Shown here in pieces: positions 41,201 through 52,300 of a DNA stretch of 64,000 bases. This DNA comes from a virus, in the IMG/VR virus record IMGVR_UViG_3300009130_000014, positions 1 to 64,000 of that record. One strand, written 5' to 3'. The notes beneath the pieces are model-generated. The model did no database searches, was not told the DNA's origin, and was given only the letters and a program-made list of their open reading frames with translations. The stretch's first letter is position 1. Each line of letters starts with the position of its first letter. The position numbers and the translations under genes were made by a program.

Positions 41201-42542
41201 TGCTATAGCAGATTGGGTAGAAAATCCTGCCGTCAATGGAGTAGGACATTCTATGAGTATAGAAGTTGATCCAGAGTTTGATAGCAAAGATCCTAACCAA
41301 AGAGGTTACCGTTATTATGTTTTAAATAAAGAAGGAAATAAAATAAAATTAGGAGGTAAATATGTGTATGGATGGCTCCGAGTACCTAAAGGAGATTCCC
41401 CTTCCGATAAAGCATTAAAATCATATAGGTCTAAATTAGATAAAGAATTGAAACAAGGGACTTTAGATAAAAATAGACCTAAGATTGATTATATAAGTAA
41501 TGGGGTTTTAATGCAAGAAAAAGGTCTTAGAAATAATATTCTTGAAAAACTAAATAAAGAAGGAAAAGATCTTACTCTTACTATAAAGCAAGGTGTAGAA
41601 TACATAGAAAGCCTTTCAGACGAAGGAGGTGTTTCTTTTACTAAAGAAGACGGTAAAACATTAACATCTAAAAATGAAAAAGGAGAAGGGTTTCTTCATG
41701 CTATGATTAAAACTGCAAGCGGAAAAGATTTCCCTTTAAGAATGAACTCTAGAAAGTTAAATGAATCTGAAGTAGACGCTATTTATAATATATATAAAGA
41801 TTTCTTTAAAGGAGCTTCATCTAAAAGTCGAATTAACAGTAAACATATAAAAGGTAATATATCATATAAAGAAGCTTTAGATTTATTGATATTTGAAGGA
41901 CCTAAATCAATAGCTACAGACTATCCTATTTTCTTTGAGTTTAAGGATAAAAAAGCAAAAACCCCGTCTAGATTAATATTAGGAGATAATCTAGATTCTC
42001 CAATAACAGATATTGTAGCAGAGGAACAACGTGTTAAGGACTATTTATCTAAGATGTGGAGAACTCATCAGATGGATATGATCAACAAGGACATGCAAGT
42101 TAAAGGTGAGATAGAATGGTTCGATTCTAAAATTAACTCCTCTACTCATTATAATGAATTTCTATTTAACGAAGGAGCCGCTTCTACTAATGCTGTTATC
42201 CCACAAGGTATATTCTTTACGAGACCTATAATAAGATTAAATGATTCAAGTGAATGGGGATTTAGCAAAGGTTCTAAAAGCAAAGTTAAAGTGACAGTCC
42301 CTTCTGAGAATGCAGCATTTACTGAATCAGACGGAGGTCCTGTCCTAGATTTTAATAAGATAGTAAAAAGTAAATCTGAAACACAGCAACCTTCATCTAG
42401 TGTTGAAGTTAAAAAAGTAGATTCTTTTAAAGAACAACAACCTGAAAGCGAACCTGCCAGAAGGAGGAGGTCTCCAGGATTAAAAAAGACATTTAATTCT
42501 GATAGTACAGAGGAAGCAATGACAGAAGAAAATTGCGAATAA
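38229..42542 (+). CDS. Giant internal virion protein, 1,437 aa
   Basis: Polar N-terminus, then two Gly/Ala-rich hydrophobic segments (about residues 157-190, SGLGFALPGAGAGKLIG; and 347-367, GITSAVGGLMGGPAQ) that could insert into the host membrane, then a long Lys/Glu coiled coil (about 455-940), and a C-terminal mixed domain ending in Pro/Ser/Arg-rich low complexity (ESEPARRRRSPGLKK). It is in the giant-protein block next to the RNA polymerase. Likely a channel or cargo protein ejected at infection. Confidence 0.65.
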   Translation: MPGDNNLEAWDSHIQSQHANTKNTSNEEAVASIMDQKDFSRVSYSDNQLSEIADKGIDPFDAYQNNFDLNKELYERQSGREALTRAVTNGLHKGLYSVAENTGYMLDIPQWFQNFDKFDNDTSNWLSEWAAEQKQEISDEAPIYSEDMWDFGFWAQMTESTVDSGLGFALPGAGAGKLIGTAGKAVAKILQAKKGIDAARAMNITSRVATSMLTNYAESQMMGQELYKNIYNEAIKKGVDAEEAKRVANEEKHNFRMSNLFNVATDYITLGRALGPKAALTGGAQKGKLGLGKELAKQMSGEAFEEVTGDFLQKEAERRGGIKLGTKKKDDSSFLGRAFQFAVSDEGITSAVGGLMGGPAQSLMTGGASKLAKASYDKMGWSELEKELGEYKGNAPTLDEHGLTSEDLQTMDPKLTLKDHLLTIKPELKNDPVKLSKALDDHKTAYAKYSQDYDKLKSEREGKSHQVKKYKEALKRHEGNKKAHDDERDRIKKDNEKRLQARNTGKIEQTKRDVSNFISQDVAFEAEYLDALENADVEKMKAVESERFENMFIRYANKQAVFQEHKGDGSLETRLLAYAEDENATEEQRKNATKALSKLEDLSDQYYDLFKRHSDKPQTMQRAWETRSRINALEEVSEQINNKEEKITSDIIKSIEKTGGEISTSDMEAVKLTREIKGLSKALEVESRLEGVKNRLNNRKKELESKLSKIETPNTKLILQSEKLDSLYDLLSKKQDVLNTKDFYSEYYKRFTKEGSKELLKENKNLIQNTILKTSLEHMDIIPTIISSRDLNPKDREFLLDVYSKRKEFLERQEVKNKETLERAKIRRKAASQLKQQLVSLRDIENKGEDNRKADIEQQEAIIQEQDEIIKELDSEFNIESEIVDDAILEFDRKLEEGLTPTVSDTSELSKETDNEEVRNAALNAVADNNVNEPIKEPSIAPRHLPDGDNQLSISPTINDANDSNKEASDLSLAYISGTDNDPYWINNSDSAIADWVENPAVNGVGHSMSIEVDPEFDSKDPNQRGYRYYVLNKEGNKIKLGGKYVYGWLRVPKGDSPSDKALKSYRSKLDKELKQGTLDKNRPKIDYISNGVLMQEKGLRNNILEKLNKEGKDLTLTIKQGVEYIESLSDEGGVSFTKEDGKTLTSKNEKGEGFLHAMIKTASGKDFPLRMNSRKLNESEVDAIYNIYKDFFKGASSKSRINSKHIKGNISYKEALDLLIFEGPKSIATDYPIFFEFKDKKAKTPSRLILGDNLDSPITDIVAEEQRVKDYLSKMWRTHQMDMINKDMQVKGEIEWFDSKINSSTHYNEFLFNEGAASTNAVIPQGIFFTRPIIRLNDSSEWGFSKGSKSKVKVTVPSENAAFTESDGGPVLDFNKIVKSKSETQQPSSSVEVKKVDSFKEQQPESEPARRRRSPGLKKTFNSDSTEEAMTEENCE

Positions 42543-42577
42543 CTTTAATTTTACTTAATTTTATAAAAAGATAAAGA

Positions 42578-45500
42578 ATGGCTTGTACATATAATTATAA
42601 AGGAACTCAGTATACTCAAGAAGAATATATCGAACTACTAAAAGAAAGTAATAAAACTTTAAATGATGAAATTTCTCATATAAAAGAATTACTACCGAAT
42701 GCCCCTGTTAATATCGTTAACGGATTGTTACAAATCCCAGGTGGTTTTGCAGAAGGAGTGTTTGATAAAAACATGATTATACTAAGTGATGAGGCAGAAA
42801 GTGGAACTGCTTATCATGAAGCGTTCCATTATGTTTCTCAACTTTATTTAAGCCCAGAAGGAAGAAGAAAGCTATATGATTCTTTTAAAGGATCTGTTAA
42901 TATATCAGATGCTCAAGTAGAAGAATTACTTGCTGATCAATTTTCAGATTATATGAAAGGTAGAGTAAGCACTAAGCTTCATCCTGTAGTAGAATATTTC
43001 TATAACCTGTTACAAGATTTCCTTAACTTATTTAGAAATGAAAAAAATAAAATATTTAATAACATATCTAGAGGGAAATATTCATATAAACCTACAAGTC
43101 ATTCAGAATCAGTTCTTTATAAAAAATCAGAAAATTTAAAAGGTTTATCTGAAGAATGGGTAAATGACATGGTTCAGTATATGAGTATGTCTATGGTAGA
43201 ATATTCAGGGATCATAGCCGATGCAAGTGAAGGGGTAAATGATTTAGAAATAATATCCGATCAAATATATAATGATATATTTGACGCATATGAAAAGGCA
43301 AAAGCCGACGGTAATTCTGATATAGCAGGTCACTTATACATAGCCACACAAGAAGGTAAATTTGAAGATTTAATAGATTTAGCTAAAAAAAGATTATCTC
43401 AGTTTAAGATAGCAGAGGAAATTAAAAAGAAAGAATCACTAAACGAAGAGGCAAAAGAAGAAAACCTTTCTGGAGATCTTGGTTTAACTAGTTCTTTGAA
43501 TATATCCGCAAAAAATAATGCAAGGGCGGAGACAAGAATGATGTTAACATTCTTACAAGATTCTAGCTATGATTCTAAATTCTTTGGAGATTATATAAAA
43601 GCACCTTTAGATTTTTCTAAAAACTGGAACATATTAAGCAAGGAGTTATCAGGAATAGTAAGTACTAATGAAGAGACAGAAGGTCAGTTAATGTTAAAAA
43701 AGGTTAAGTCTTTATCAAAAACTCACCCTCAGTTTAAAACATTATATTCTATGTTAACTAGTGATGAGGTATTAGATTCTACTAAAACTAAATTCTATTC
43801 TTCTTTCTCTAATGGTAGGATAGATTATATAGGAGGTATTATACAACATCATAAGTCTAAAGCAGGTAAGGACACTAGTATTTATAAGCAGACTACAGGA
43901 GATGAACAAAGTGTTTCTAAAACGTTGATAAAAGAAGGCGTTAGTTCTTTTATAGATATATATGGAGAGAAACCTGATTTGGAAAGAATGACTGCTGCAG
44001 CAAAAGCTTTACACCAAATATCAAAAGCGGTAGATGATTCTTTTAATACTAACGATAAAGAAATACCTAACGAGTTAATAGATCAGATTATATATAAAAC
44101 ATTGCCTAGTTTTTTCAATAGGCTAGGTCTAAACATATCAGGGAATGCTATAGCAGATTATGCAAATACTAAAAGTTCAGATAAAAGCATCCAATTAAAG
44201 AAGCTTATGAAAGAGCTTTCTTATGCTATATATCCTAAAACAGGACATAAGGATTTTTCTAAATTAAGAACTACTAAGTACGACGGAGAAACATTATATG
44301 GATCTCATGTTAAAGGATTTGATGCGGATAAGAATTTCATTAATAATACTTCAATAATGAAAAACTTATTTAAACATCAAGCTACTTATAGTGATTTACC
44401 AGGAGACAATTCTGTTTTAGGTCCTGACGGGAATATGTATTATAAGGAAACGCAAAATAGTATGGCTGTTAAAACTCTTCAGCGTTTTAAAAACGGAGAG
44501 CTTTTTGATCAAATGTTAAACAGCAGATACCATAGATATTCTGAACTACTTAAAAAGGTAGCAAAAGATTATGAAGCTTCTAAAAATAACCCAAATGCCT
44601 TTTCTTTAAACTTAAGAACTTTCTTATTTAATAAGACAGAAGGAGAGGCTGGATCGGAAGCTACAGGAAAGGATATATTAAGTTTGGACGAACAGCTTGA
44701 TAGAATGAATAAAGTACTAAGAGGATCTGTCGCTAAGGGTAAGTCTATATACACTATCCTTACCATGGCTGATAAAAGTACTATACATCATTTAGCAGGA
44801 GCAGGGTTTGAGCGTTTTTCATATAATGAAGATAATACAACAGCGGTTGATAAATTTTATAATTATGCTCTTGCTGAGATAGAACGAATATCAATGAGTC
44901 TCAGAGATGACTCTGTTTCCACCATAGATTTTTATGGCACAAAAGATAATAATTTAAAATCTTTCTGGTTTCCAGAACTTTCTAAAGATGGAAATTTAGC
45001 AAAAGAAATAAACTTATATAACGAAGACGGTACCGCTAATACTCTAGCGTCAGCAGAACGTATAAAAGACTATATAGAGTCAGTATTAGATGAAAGAATT
45101 AAAGCAGAAGAGTCTTACATATCAGACGCATTACGTGATGAAGATGGATATATTAAAGGTATAGACAGAGACATACAAAATGAATATAGGATACTAGAAG
45201 GCGATAAACTTGTAAAAGACTCTGAGGATGGTTATACATATAAAGACGGTATGTCGGATCTTATTTCAGATTACGCACTTAATTCAATAATTAAAAATAT
45301 TGAGTTTACTATGTTATTTACAGGAGACCCTGCATTTTATAAAGATTTATCAAAACGTACCCCTGCTACTATCGCTACAGGGTATGATTTAATATTGGAT
45401 AATATAAGAAGAAAGTTCAAAGTAGCAGTAGGGTCTGATATAGAACTACAATCATCTTTGTATGACGAATATAAAAAATACTTTGAAGATAATAACTTAG

Positions 45501-48500
45501 ACCCTGATGTATTAGCTCCTTATGATAAAAATGAGGATCTTGGTAGAGACGGAGTAAATCAAGCAGATGCTCAAGGATATATAACACCTGAAAGGTTTAA
45601 AGAAATAGCCATCGGATTAGGGAAATGGGAAAAGACTAAGCATGATAAAATATTCAAAGCTTTAAACGAAGGAAGTACTGATCGAGATTACCTTCTTGAA
45701 ATTCAAAAACTAATAACTGAAATGGGAGTTCCTGAAGGTCAACCTCTTAAAGGAATGCATTTTGAATTAGTTAAAGACGGAGATGTTATGAGACCTGTTT
45801 ATTTAAAATACTCTCAGGCAGTATTATGGCCGGGTGTTATAAAAGGTACTAAACTAGTAAAGTTAGCTTCTGCTATGAAATCTAGTAAGACTGACGAATT
45901 TGTATTTAAAAGTGGAGTTAAGGTAGGTTCAAAAGATGTTTCAACTATAGATTTTAATAATATAAAACTATCTCCTTTTGAACTAGATAATTTTTATTGG
46001 AAACTTCAACAAGATCTCCCTTCTAAATATCATAAAAAAGGAAGAGCTCTTGTAGGTTCACAGCCTAAAAAAAATATCATAGCTAATATAACAGATAGGA
46101 TGATTGGAGACAGAGAAGGTCGTGAGGTAGCGCAAGATGTACATAGAATAGAAGGAATGCTTTCTGATATAGAAAAGGATATTCTAGATTCTAAATGGGG
46201 AGTAAGGAATAATAAAGCAAACAAAGATTATATCTTAAAAGATTTAATAGAAGGGTTTAGAGAAGAAGATATCCCTGAAAATATTATAGAAATGGCTGAG
46301 GCAGGTGTTCCTTTAGACATGATCTTACAGAGATCTACTCAGATTGATTCCATGCTTCATTCTAAAATAACTAAAGCAGTAGTTAAGTTAAAGAGTCCGG
46401 GAGGAGCTTTTGTCCAAATGTCTAATGCAGGTTTTTCTAAAATGACAGGAATCTCAGATCTTACCGACTTACCTTTAGATGATTTAAATGGGGTAATTCA
46501 CTTAAAGAATGTAGACGAATTAAAAGGTCCTAGAAAAGTAAATGGAGTTACGGTTCCGGGAGATGTTTATCTGCCCCATAGTGTTATTTCTGATTTATTT
46601 GAAGCAAAGCCCGAGTTAAACGATAAGCTAAAAGCAGGAACTTTAAAAGGTAGTGATGTAGCTGAATATTTAGGCGATACCATAGAGAATCTTATAGGAT
46701 ATCGTATTCCTAACCAAGGGATGTCGTCTATTGATGTATTAAATATTGCAGGTATACTACCTCCTCATATGGGCGATACTATAGTAACCTATACAGAAAT
46801 TACAGCTAAAACAGGTTCCGATTTTGATATTGATAAAATGTATGTAATGATGCCACATACAAAATATAATAAAAAAACCGGATTGATGGAAGTTATAGAT
46901 ATGGATTCAGATGAACTATATTTTCAGATACACGATTTAAAAAAGAAATTAAAAGAAGGTAGGGGCGAAGTAGGAAATAAAAAACTTCAACAAGCTATAT
47001 CTTCTAAAACAGAACTATTAAAAAAGGCTTTAGAGAACGAAAGAATCAAAATATGGGGAGAAATTCTATTAGCAGACGCTACATATGGAGATTTAGTTAC
47101 CCCTCTTGATTCAGAGTTTTTAAAAGACGATGCATATTATATCTCATTCTTAGAAGAAATAAGAAAAAACCCAGGAGAAGTTTCTGGTATATTAGATATG
47201 AGAATCGAAGATGTATTAAAGAGTTCTAATAGAATGGAACTTTCTAAAAAATATTTTAAGAATAAACCTGTTAAGGCTTTAGAATTTGCAAGTCCTTCTT
47301 ATCAATTAGAGGTTAAGAAAAGAAACATGGCAGGTAAAGCAGGTGTAGGTCAAACAGCCAATCACCTTACTCATCATGCACTAGCTCAAGAAGCAGAACT
47401 TTACTTGAAGTATAGTTTAGGGGTAGGTAACCAAGTGAGTAACCAAGATGGTAACCTAGTGGATTTGAGCGGTACCGATGTAGAAGAAAATGCTAATACT
47501 CAACCAAAAAGAACTATAACAGGAGTTATATCGGCTTGGTTAAATGCCTATGTAGATAATGCAAAAGATCCTTATATCAGTTTAATTAATAATAATACAA
47601 AGACTGCCAATACTGTATTTCTTATGTTACGTGCAGGAGTTAGTCCTGAATTTGTTAATAGATTTATAAGCCAGCCTCTTATTAAAGAATATATTGAAAC
47701 TGAATTTGAATCAGATAATAATGCGGTAGATACTATTTTTAAAGTAGGTAAAACTAATAAGGTTGTTGAAGGAGTTGTATCTTCTGTAGATAGCGGTACA
47801 GAAACATCTTTTCAAAAAGTTACTAATAATTCTGAAGATACAAGTGTAGCAGATTTAAGATCTTTTGATATAATAAGCTTAGAGGATCAAATTTTAAACT
47901 ACGATGAAGCAAGTCCTACTCAAATTAGTCTATTAAATAAATTCTTAGAAATTCAAGATGCTGCAAATAAACTTAACGAAGCAGTAAAAGCTAGTAAAGC
48001 AGATACAGAGGGAACTTACGGGAACAGTGCCGGTAACTTTATAGCACGTCAGAGAAAGAAATCAGTTGAATCAGAAGGGTTTGTAGGAAACTTTAGTAAA
48101 TTATTTGATGGGACTATGTTAGGTGTATTTCATGATAATAGTGTAGAAAATGCTAAAAATGTATTAAGTGGACTCACTATATTAAAAACACCTTTTGCAG
48201 AAAAATCAGTAAAAGATATTGCTTATATAACAGGTTTAAATAAAGATGGATTTGTAACTAATGAGAAATTAGTCAATAAAGTATATTCGGGGTTGAAAAC
48301 TTACATGTACGGTAAGTATGCGGGTTTTGATATTAACGATGCTACAAGAAGGGTTATATTAAAGCGAACTCCTGAATTTTTAATGCAGTTAAAACAATCA
48401 CATCCTAATAATCCTCTTGTGAAAGCACTGACTCCTGTTCAAACTAAAGAAGGACTTAAGATATCTCTTCGATCTAAAGTTAAATCAGGATATGAATCTG

Positions 48501-49351
48501 ATGTATTATCGGGAGCATGGTTAGATTTACTTTTACATGAAGATCCTTCTATTAAAGGATGGGCTGAAACTTTAATTAAATATTCATTTTTAACTTCAGG
48601 ATTCTCCAAAGGACTAAATACATTTTTTGATATAATCCCTTCAGATTATTTATTAAAAAGTGATATGAAATCACACATTAATGAATTTATAAGAGGGTCT
48701 GAAGTTAGAGAAAATACAGAATTTGTTGATCAGTTTATGAGAAATAACTGGGATGATACAAGTCTTGTTCCAAGATTTAAAAAATTAGAAGATATGGGAG
48801 CTAAGATAATATCTGTTAAAACTAATGCGGCTCATGGATTTTACATTGAAAAGGATGATGTGTCTTCACGTATGATGAAAAACGACATAATGCACTCTTA
48901 TGTAACATATGATACAGGATCTGAAATTAGAATGTATCAATATATGGGAAGGCAAGATGATCGTCATATTTATAATAGGGTTTCTAAATTATCTAAATCA
49001 GATAAAGGATTCAAAGAAATAAATTATGGTAATACATTAAATCCTTTGAATGAAGATCTTAAAACATTATCTTTAAATGATTTAAAAGGATCTAATCGTA
49101 TAAATGATTTAAGAGTATCTAAACATATACATAAGAAGGATATTGGAACAATGGATATTAAAGGAGACACTTTTACATTTTCTGATATTCCTGGAAAGTT
49201 TAATATAAAGGGGAATACTCTTAATTATAATAATAAACCCGTGATGGATCTGTATTCAGATACACAAGAAGAGTTAATTAAAGAAGCAGAATTTTCCTTA
49301 AGGTCTATAGGATTAGATATAATTCAAACTTATATAAATAATAATTGTTAA
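42578..49351 (+). CDS. Virion RNA polymerase (two-barrel) with N-terminal zincin domain
   Basis: A 2,257-residue protein. HEAFH at residues 80-84 is an HExxH zinc-protease motif (zincin). 'YLKYSQAVLWPGVIKGT' near residue 1075 resembles the lysine-bearing first double-psi barrel. 'YRIPNQGMSSIDVLNIAG' precedes 'TAKTGSDFDIDKMYVMMP', where D1415, D1417 and D1419 form the DxDxD catalytic loop that binds Mg. The same DFDID loop is found in phi14:2 gp66, a virion RNA polymerase of similar length that is injected with the DNA to transcribe early genes. The zincin part may process itself or cargo proteins. Confidence 0.88.
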   Translation: MACTYNYKGTQYTQEEYIELLKESNKTLNDEISHIKELLPNAPVNIVNGLLQIPGGFAEGVFDKNMIILSDEAESGTAYHEAFHYVSQLYLSPEGRRKLYDSFKGSVNISDAQVEELLADQFSDYMKGRVSTKLHPVVEYFYNLLQDFLNLFRNEKNKIFNNISRGKYSYKPTSHSESVLYKKSENLKGLSEEWVNDMVQYMSMSMVEYSGIIADASEGVNDLEIISDQIYNDIFDAYEKAKADGNSDIAGHLYIATQEGKFEDLIDLAKKRLSQFKIAEEIKKKESLNEEAKEENLSGDLGLTSSLNISAKNNARAETRMMLTFLQDSSYDSKFFGDYIKAPLDFSKNWNILSKELSGIVSTNEETEGQLMLKKVKSLSKTHPQFKTLYSMLTSDEVLDSTKTKFYSSFSNGRIDYIGGIIQHHKSKAGKDTSIYKQTTGDEQSVSKTLIKEGVSSFIDIYGEKPDLERMTAAAKALHQISKAVDDSFNTNDKEIPNELIDQIIYKTLPSFFNRLGLNISGNAIADYANTKSSDKSIQLKKLMKELSYAIYPKTGHKDFSKLRTTKYDGETLYGSHVKGFDADKNFINNTSIMKNLFKHQATYSDLPGDNSVLGPDGNMYYKETQNSMAVKTLQRFKNGELFDQMLNSRYHRYSELLKKVAKDYEASKNNPNAFSLNLRTFLFNKTEGEAGSEATGKDILSLDEQLDRMNKVLRGSVAKGKSIYTILTMADKSTIHHLAGAGFERFSYNEDNTTAVDKFYNYALAEIERISMSLRDDSVSTIDFYGTKDNNLKSFWFPELSKDGNLAKEINLYNEDGTANTLASAERIKDYIESVLDERIKAEESYISDALRDEDGYIKGIDRDIQNEYRILEGDKLVKDSEDGYTYKDGMSDLISDYALNSIIKNIEFTMLFTGDPAFYKDLSKRTPATIATGYDLILDNIRRKFKVAVGSDIELQSSLYDEYKKYFEDNNLDPDVLAPYDKNEDLGRDGVNQADAQGYITPERFKEIAIGLGKWEKTKHDKIFKALNEGSTDRDYLLEIQKLITEMGVPEGQPLKGMHFELVKDGDVMRPVYLKYSQAVLWPGVIKGTKLVKLASAMKSSKTDEFVFKSGVKVGSKDVSTIDFNNIKLSPFELDNFYWKLQQDLPSKYHKKGRALVGSQPKKNIIANITDRMIGDREGREVAQDVHRIEGMLSDIEKDILDSKWGVRNNKANKDYILKDLIEGFREEDIPENIIEMAEAGVPLDMILQRSTQIDSMLHSKITKAVVKLKSPGGAFVQMSNAGFSKMTGISDLTDLPLDDLNGVIHLKNVDELKGPRKVNGVTVPGDVYLPHSVISDLFEAKPELNDKLKAGTLKGSDVAEYLGDTIENLIGYRIPNQGMSSIDVLNIAGILPPHMGDTIVTYTEITAKTGSDFDIDKMYVMMPHTKYNKKTGLMEVIDMDSDELYFQIHDLKKKLKEGRGEVGNKKLQQAISSKTELLKKALENERIKIWGEILLADATYGDLVTPLDSEFLKDDAYYISFLEEIRKNPGEVSGILDMRIEDVLKSSNRMELSKKYFKNKPVKALEFASPSYQLEVKKRNMAGKAGVGQTANHLTHHALAQEAELYLKYSLGVGNQVSNQDGNLVDLSGTDVEENANTQPKRTITGVISAWLNAYVDNAKDPYISLINNNTKTANTVFLMLRAGVSPEFVNRFISQPLIKEYIETEFESDNNAVDTIFKVGKTNKVVEGVVSSVDSGTETSFQKVTNNSEDTSVADLRSFDIISLEDQILNYDEASPTQISLLNKFLEIQDAANKLNEAVKASKADTEGTYGNSAGNFIARQRKKSVESEGFVGNFSKLFDGTMLGVFHDNSVENAKNVLSGLTILKTPFAEKSVKDIAYITGLNKDGFVTNEKLVNKVYSGLKTYMYGKYAGFDINDATRRVILKRTPEFLMQLKQSHPNNPLVKALTPVQTKEGLKISLRSKVKSGYESDVLSGAWLDLLLHEDPSIKGWAETLIKYSFLTSGFSKGLNTFFDIIPSDYLLKSDMKSHINEFIRGSEVRENTEFVDQFMRNNWDDTSLVPRFKKLEDMGAKIISVKTNAAHGFYIEKDDVSSRMMKNDIMHSYVTYDTGSEIRMYQYMGRQDDRHIYNRVSKLSKSDKGFKEINYGNTLNPLNEDLKTLSLNDLKGSNRINDLRVSKHIHKKDIGTMDIKGDTFTFSDIPGKFNIKGNTLNYNNKPVMDLYSDTQEELIKEAEFSLRSIGLDIIQTYINNNC

Positions 49352-49352
49352 T

Positions 49353-52300
49353 ATGGCTGCATGTCCTAATAAAAATAGTGAAGAGTGGAAAGAATTAGTA
49401 GATAAAGTAGGTAGTGAAATAGAAGCTACTTACTTATTTATTAAAAATAATTACGAAATACCTTCAGATCCTGATGAGGTAAGAACGACAGAAGGATATG
49501 ATTTTTCATCTTCTGCAAGAGAAGAAGTCTTTGAATTTAATAAGATAGTGAATGTTAGAGATCAGCTTCTTCAAGCATTGGGTGCAAAATATAATGCACA
49601 TAAAGGAACAGATAATAAGCAATACCTGACAGATTTAAAGAAACTTATTGAAGATTTTAAGAAAGCAGATATTGAAGCAGGTATGCATATATTTTTAAAT
49701 AATGCTCATTCTAAATTAGAATCGTTAGATAAGAAAATGTCTGCTCAAAACAATGACTTAGGAGTTCTGCATACTATGAATAGCTTTGCGGGAACTTTTG
49801 GATTAATAGATCAAATAACCCCGTATTTAGATAATCCTATATTAGAGTTTGATGAAGAAACTAAAAAGAGTATTACAAGCATTAATGGTAAAGTAAAAAG
49901 ATTACATTCTAAATATATAGGATATGCTAGAAAAACATTAGTTCATAGGTTAGCAGCAGAAAGTACTATTGAAAGAACTAAGAGAAAAGAAAAATTAAAA
50001 AAAGATTTTGTTAAAAATAACCCTAGAAAAGATTCAGGGTTAAATGAATCAGATTACATAAAAGCTCAAACTGATTATGTAGAAAAGGCATTAAATGATC
50101 TAGCTAATGATATACGACAGGCTGAAATAGAGCGTATTAGAGAATTACTTGTTTTGGCTCCAGATGATATTGATACTATTACAAAGAATATAATGGATCC
50201 GAGAGGAGTAAATGAATCTATTATACAGTTAACTGTAAAAATGTTAGATAAAGCAGACTTTGATGCCAAAGAATCTTTTATAAACAGCAGAAGATCAGCA
50301 TTATCTGTATGGGAAAAGTTCAAGGATTCTAGAAATGCAGGAGGGGTTATTACAGATCAAAAGAAATTATACGAAGATATAATAGAAAAGATCGACGGAA
50401 AAGAAACTCAATATTATACAAGACCTTTATTTTCAACTTATTATATAGCAAAAGATGAGATGTGGGAAGAATATAATAAATTGAAAGATGAAGGTAAGAA
50501 GAAAGAAGCTAAAAAGGTTTTAAAAGATTGGAAAAATAAATATCTTATTGACAAGAAAGGGAAGTTCATACCTTCTAATACAAAACCTGAATTTCATAAT
50601 CCTCAGTATAAAACTATATATTCAGACTCTACTAAAAAGGAAATGTATAATTTTTTAGTAGCATTTAATAACGAATCTGATTCTATGGTTAGAGGGAAAA
50701 ATAAATTAGAATATAAATTACCTTCTATCTCACAAAGAACAGCAGAGAAAATAATAGACTCCGAAGGAGGTATTATTGAAGTAGGAAAAGAATGGTGGAA
50801 AGATTCTGTTCAAGGGAGAATAGATGATGAACAATTCGGTAATATAGAACAGAATGAAGACGGCACTATTAAAGTATTAACTGATCAATTTGGAAAACCT
50901 CTTAAGAGAATAGCAGTTCCTTTTAGAGGTGATATTGAAATAACAAATCAATCTTATGATTTAATGGGAATGAGTCTTACTAATAGATATGCTTCTTTAA
51001 ATTTTAAAGAAAAAGATGCTATTAAGAAAGACCTAGAAGTGCTTTCTGATGTGGTTTCAGAAAGAGATGTTCGAAAGACATCTGGTGATAAAGTCATAAT
51101 GAAAACACTTAGCTCGATACCGGGAATATCAACAGAAGAAATAAACGACGTGGTAGATACTATTCCCGGAAGAGATTCTAACACTTTTGAATTACTTACT
51201 AGCTTGTTGGAAGATCGTTTATATGGAAAACATCGAGCAGCTATATCTGAAATGGATATTAAATTAGATAAACTTTCAGATAAAGCAATACAAGCTTCTT
51301 CTCATATGATGCTGATAGCCAATCTGTTAGGAGGAACTTCCAATTTAATTGCAGGTAAAACTATGAACTTTCTGGAATCTACCAGATCTATTCATTTTAA
51401 TACTAAGAATTTAGCTAAGGCTGAGGAATTATATTGGGGTGATATAGGAGGAATAGTGAGGGATATGGGAAGCCTTGCTCCTTCTTCTATGACAGGAATG
51501 TTAATAGAAAAATTTATAGATACCTCTATGGACTTCAGCCCTCTCTCTAATCATCTGACTAAAGATACAAAATTCAAAAGGCTTTTTAATATGGGAACCT
51601 TGCATGGAATTAATAGCAGTGCTGAGCATTATATTCAAGGTTCTTTAATGTTTAGTGCCTTAGATAATATTAAGGTAGTAGATAAAGAGACTGGTAAGTA
51701 TGTAACCTCTAAAGGTCAACTTACTGATAATAGAGACGAAGCTGCGGGAATGTATTACGGATACACTTCTGAAAACGGATTAAAATGGAATCACTCATAT
51801 ACTATCGAAGGTCAGAAAGAAGTAACTCCAGAAGTAGAGCAATATGTCAATTCTAAAACAAAAGATATAATTGCGGATTTACAAGGTATGTACGACGGTA
51901 CTAATAAATCTATGATAGAAAGAGAATGGTATGGAAAACTAGCATTCTATTTACGAAAATGGATGGTTCGAGGTACGTTAAGAAGATGGAGGGGGATACA
52001 GCACGCTTCTAAAGAATTAGATGAATTAGAAGATCATCAAAGATTTTACTCTGAGTCTACTCAGGATTTTAAAGAAGGAACGTATACTAGTTTAGCTAGA
52101 TTCTTTATAAACACTCAGTCTAGAATTAGAAAGATGCAGTGGGAATTAATGAGGCAGGATTGGGATTCTCTTTCTGATATGGAAAAGGGTAATATCAAAG
52201 CAGCAGCTACAGAAATAGCTGTCATGGTAGGCTCTCTCATAGCCTCTAACTTTCTAGCAGGTTTAGCTAAAAAAGAGCCAGATGAAGAGGATAAGGAATT

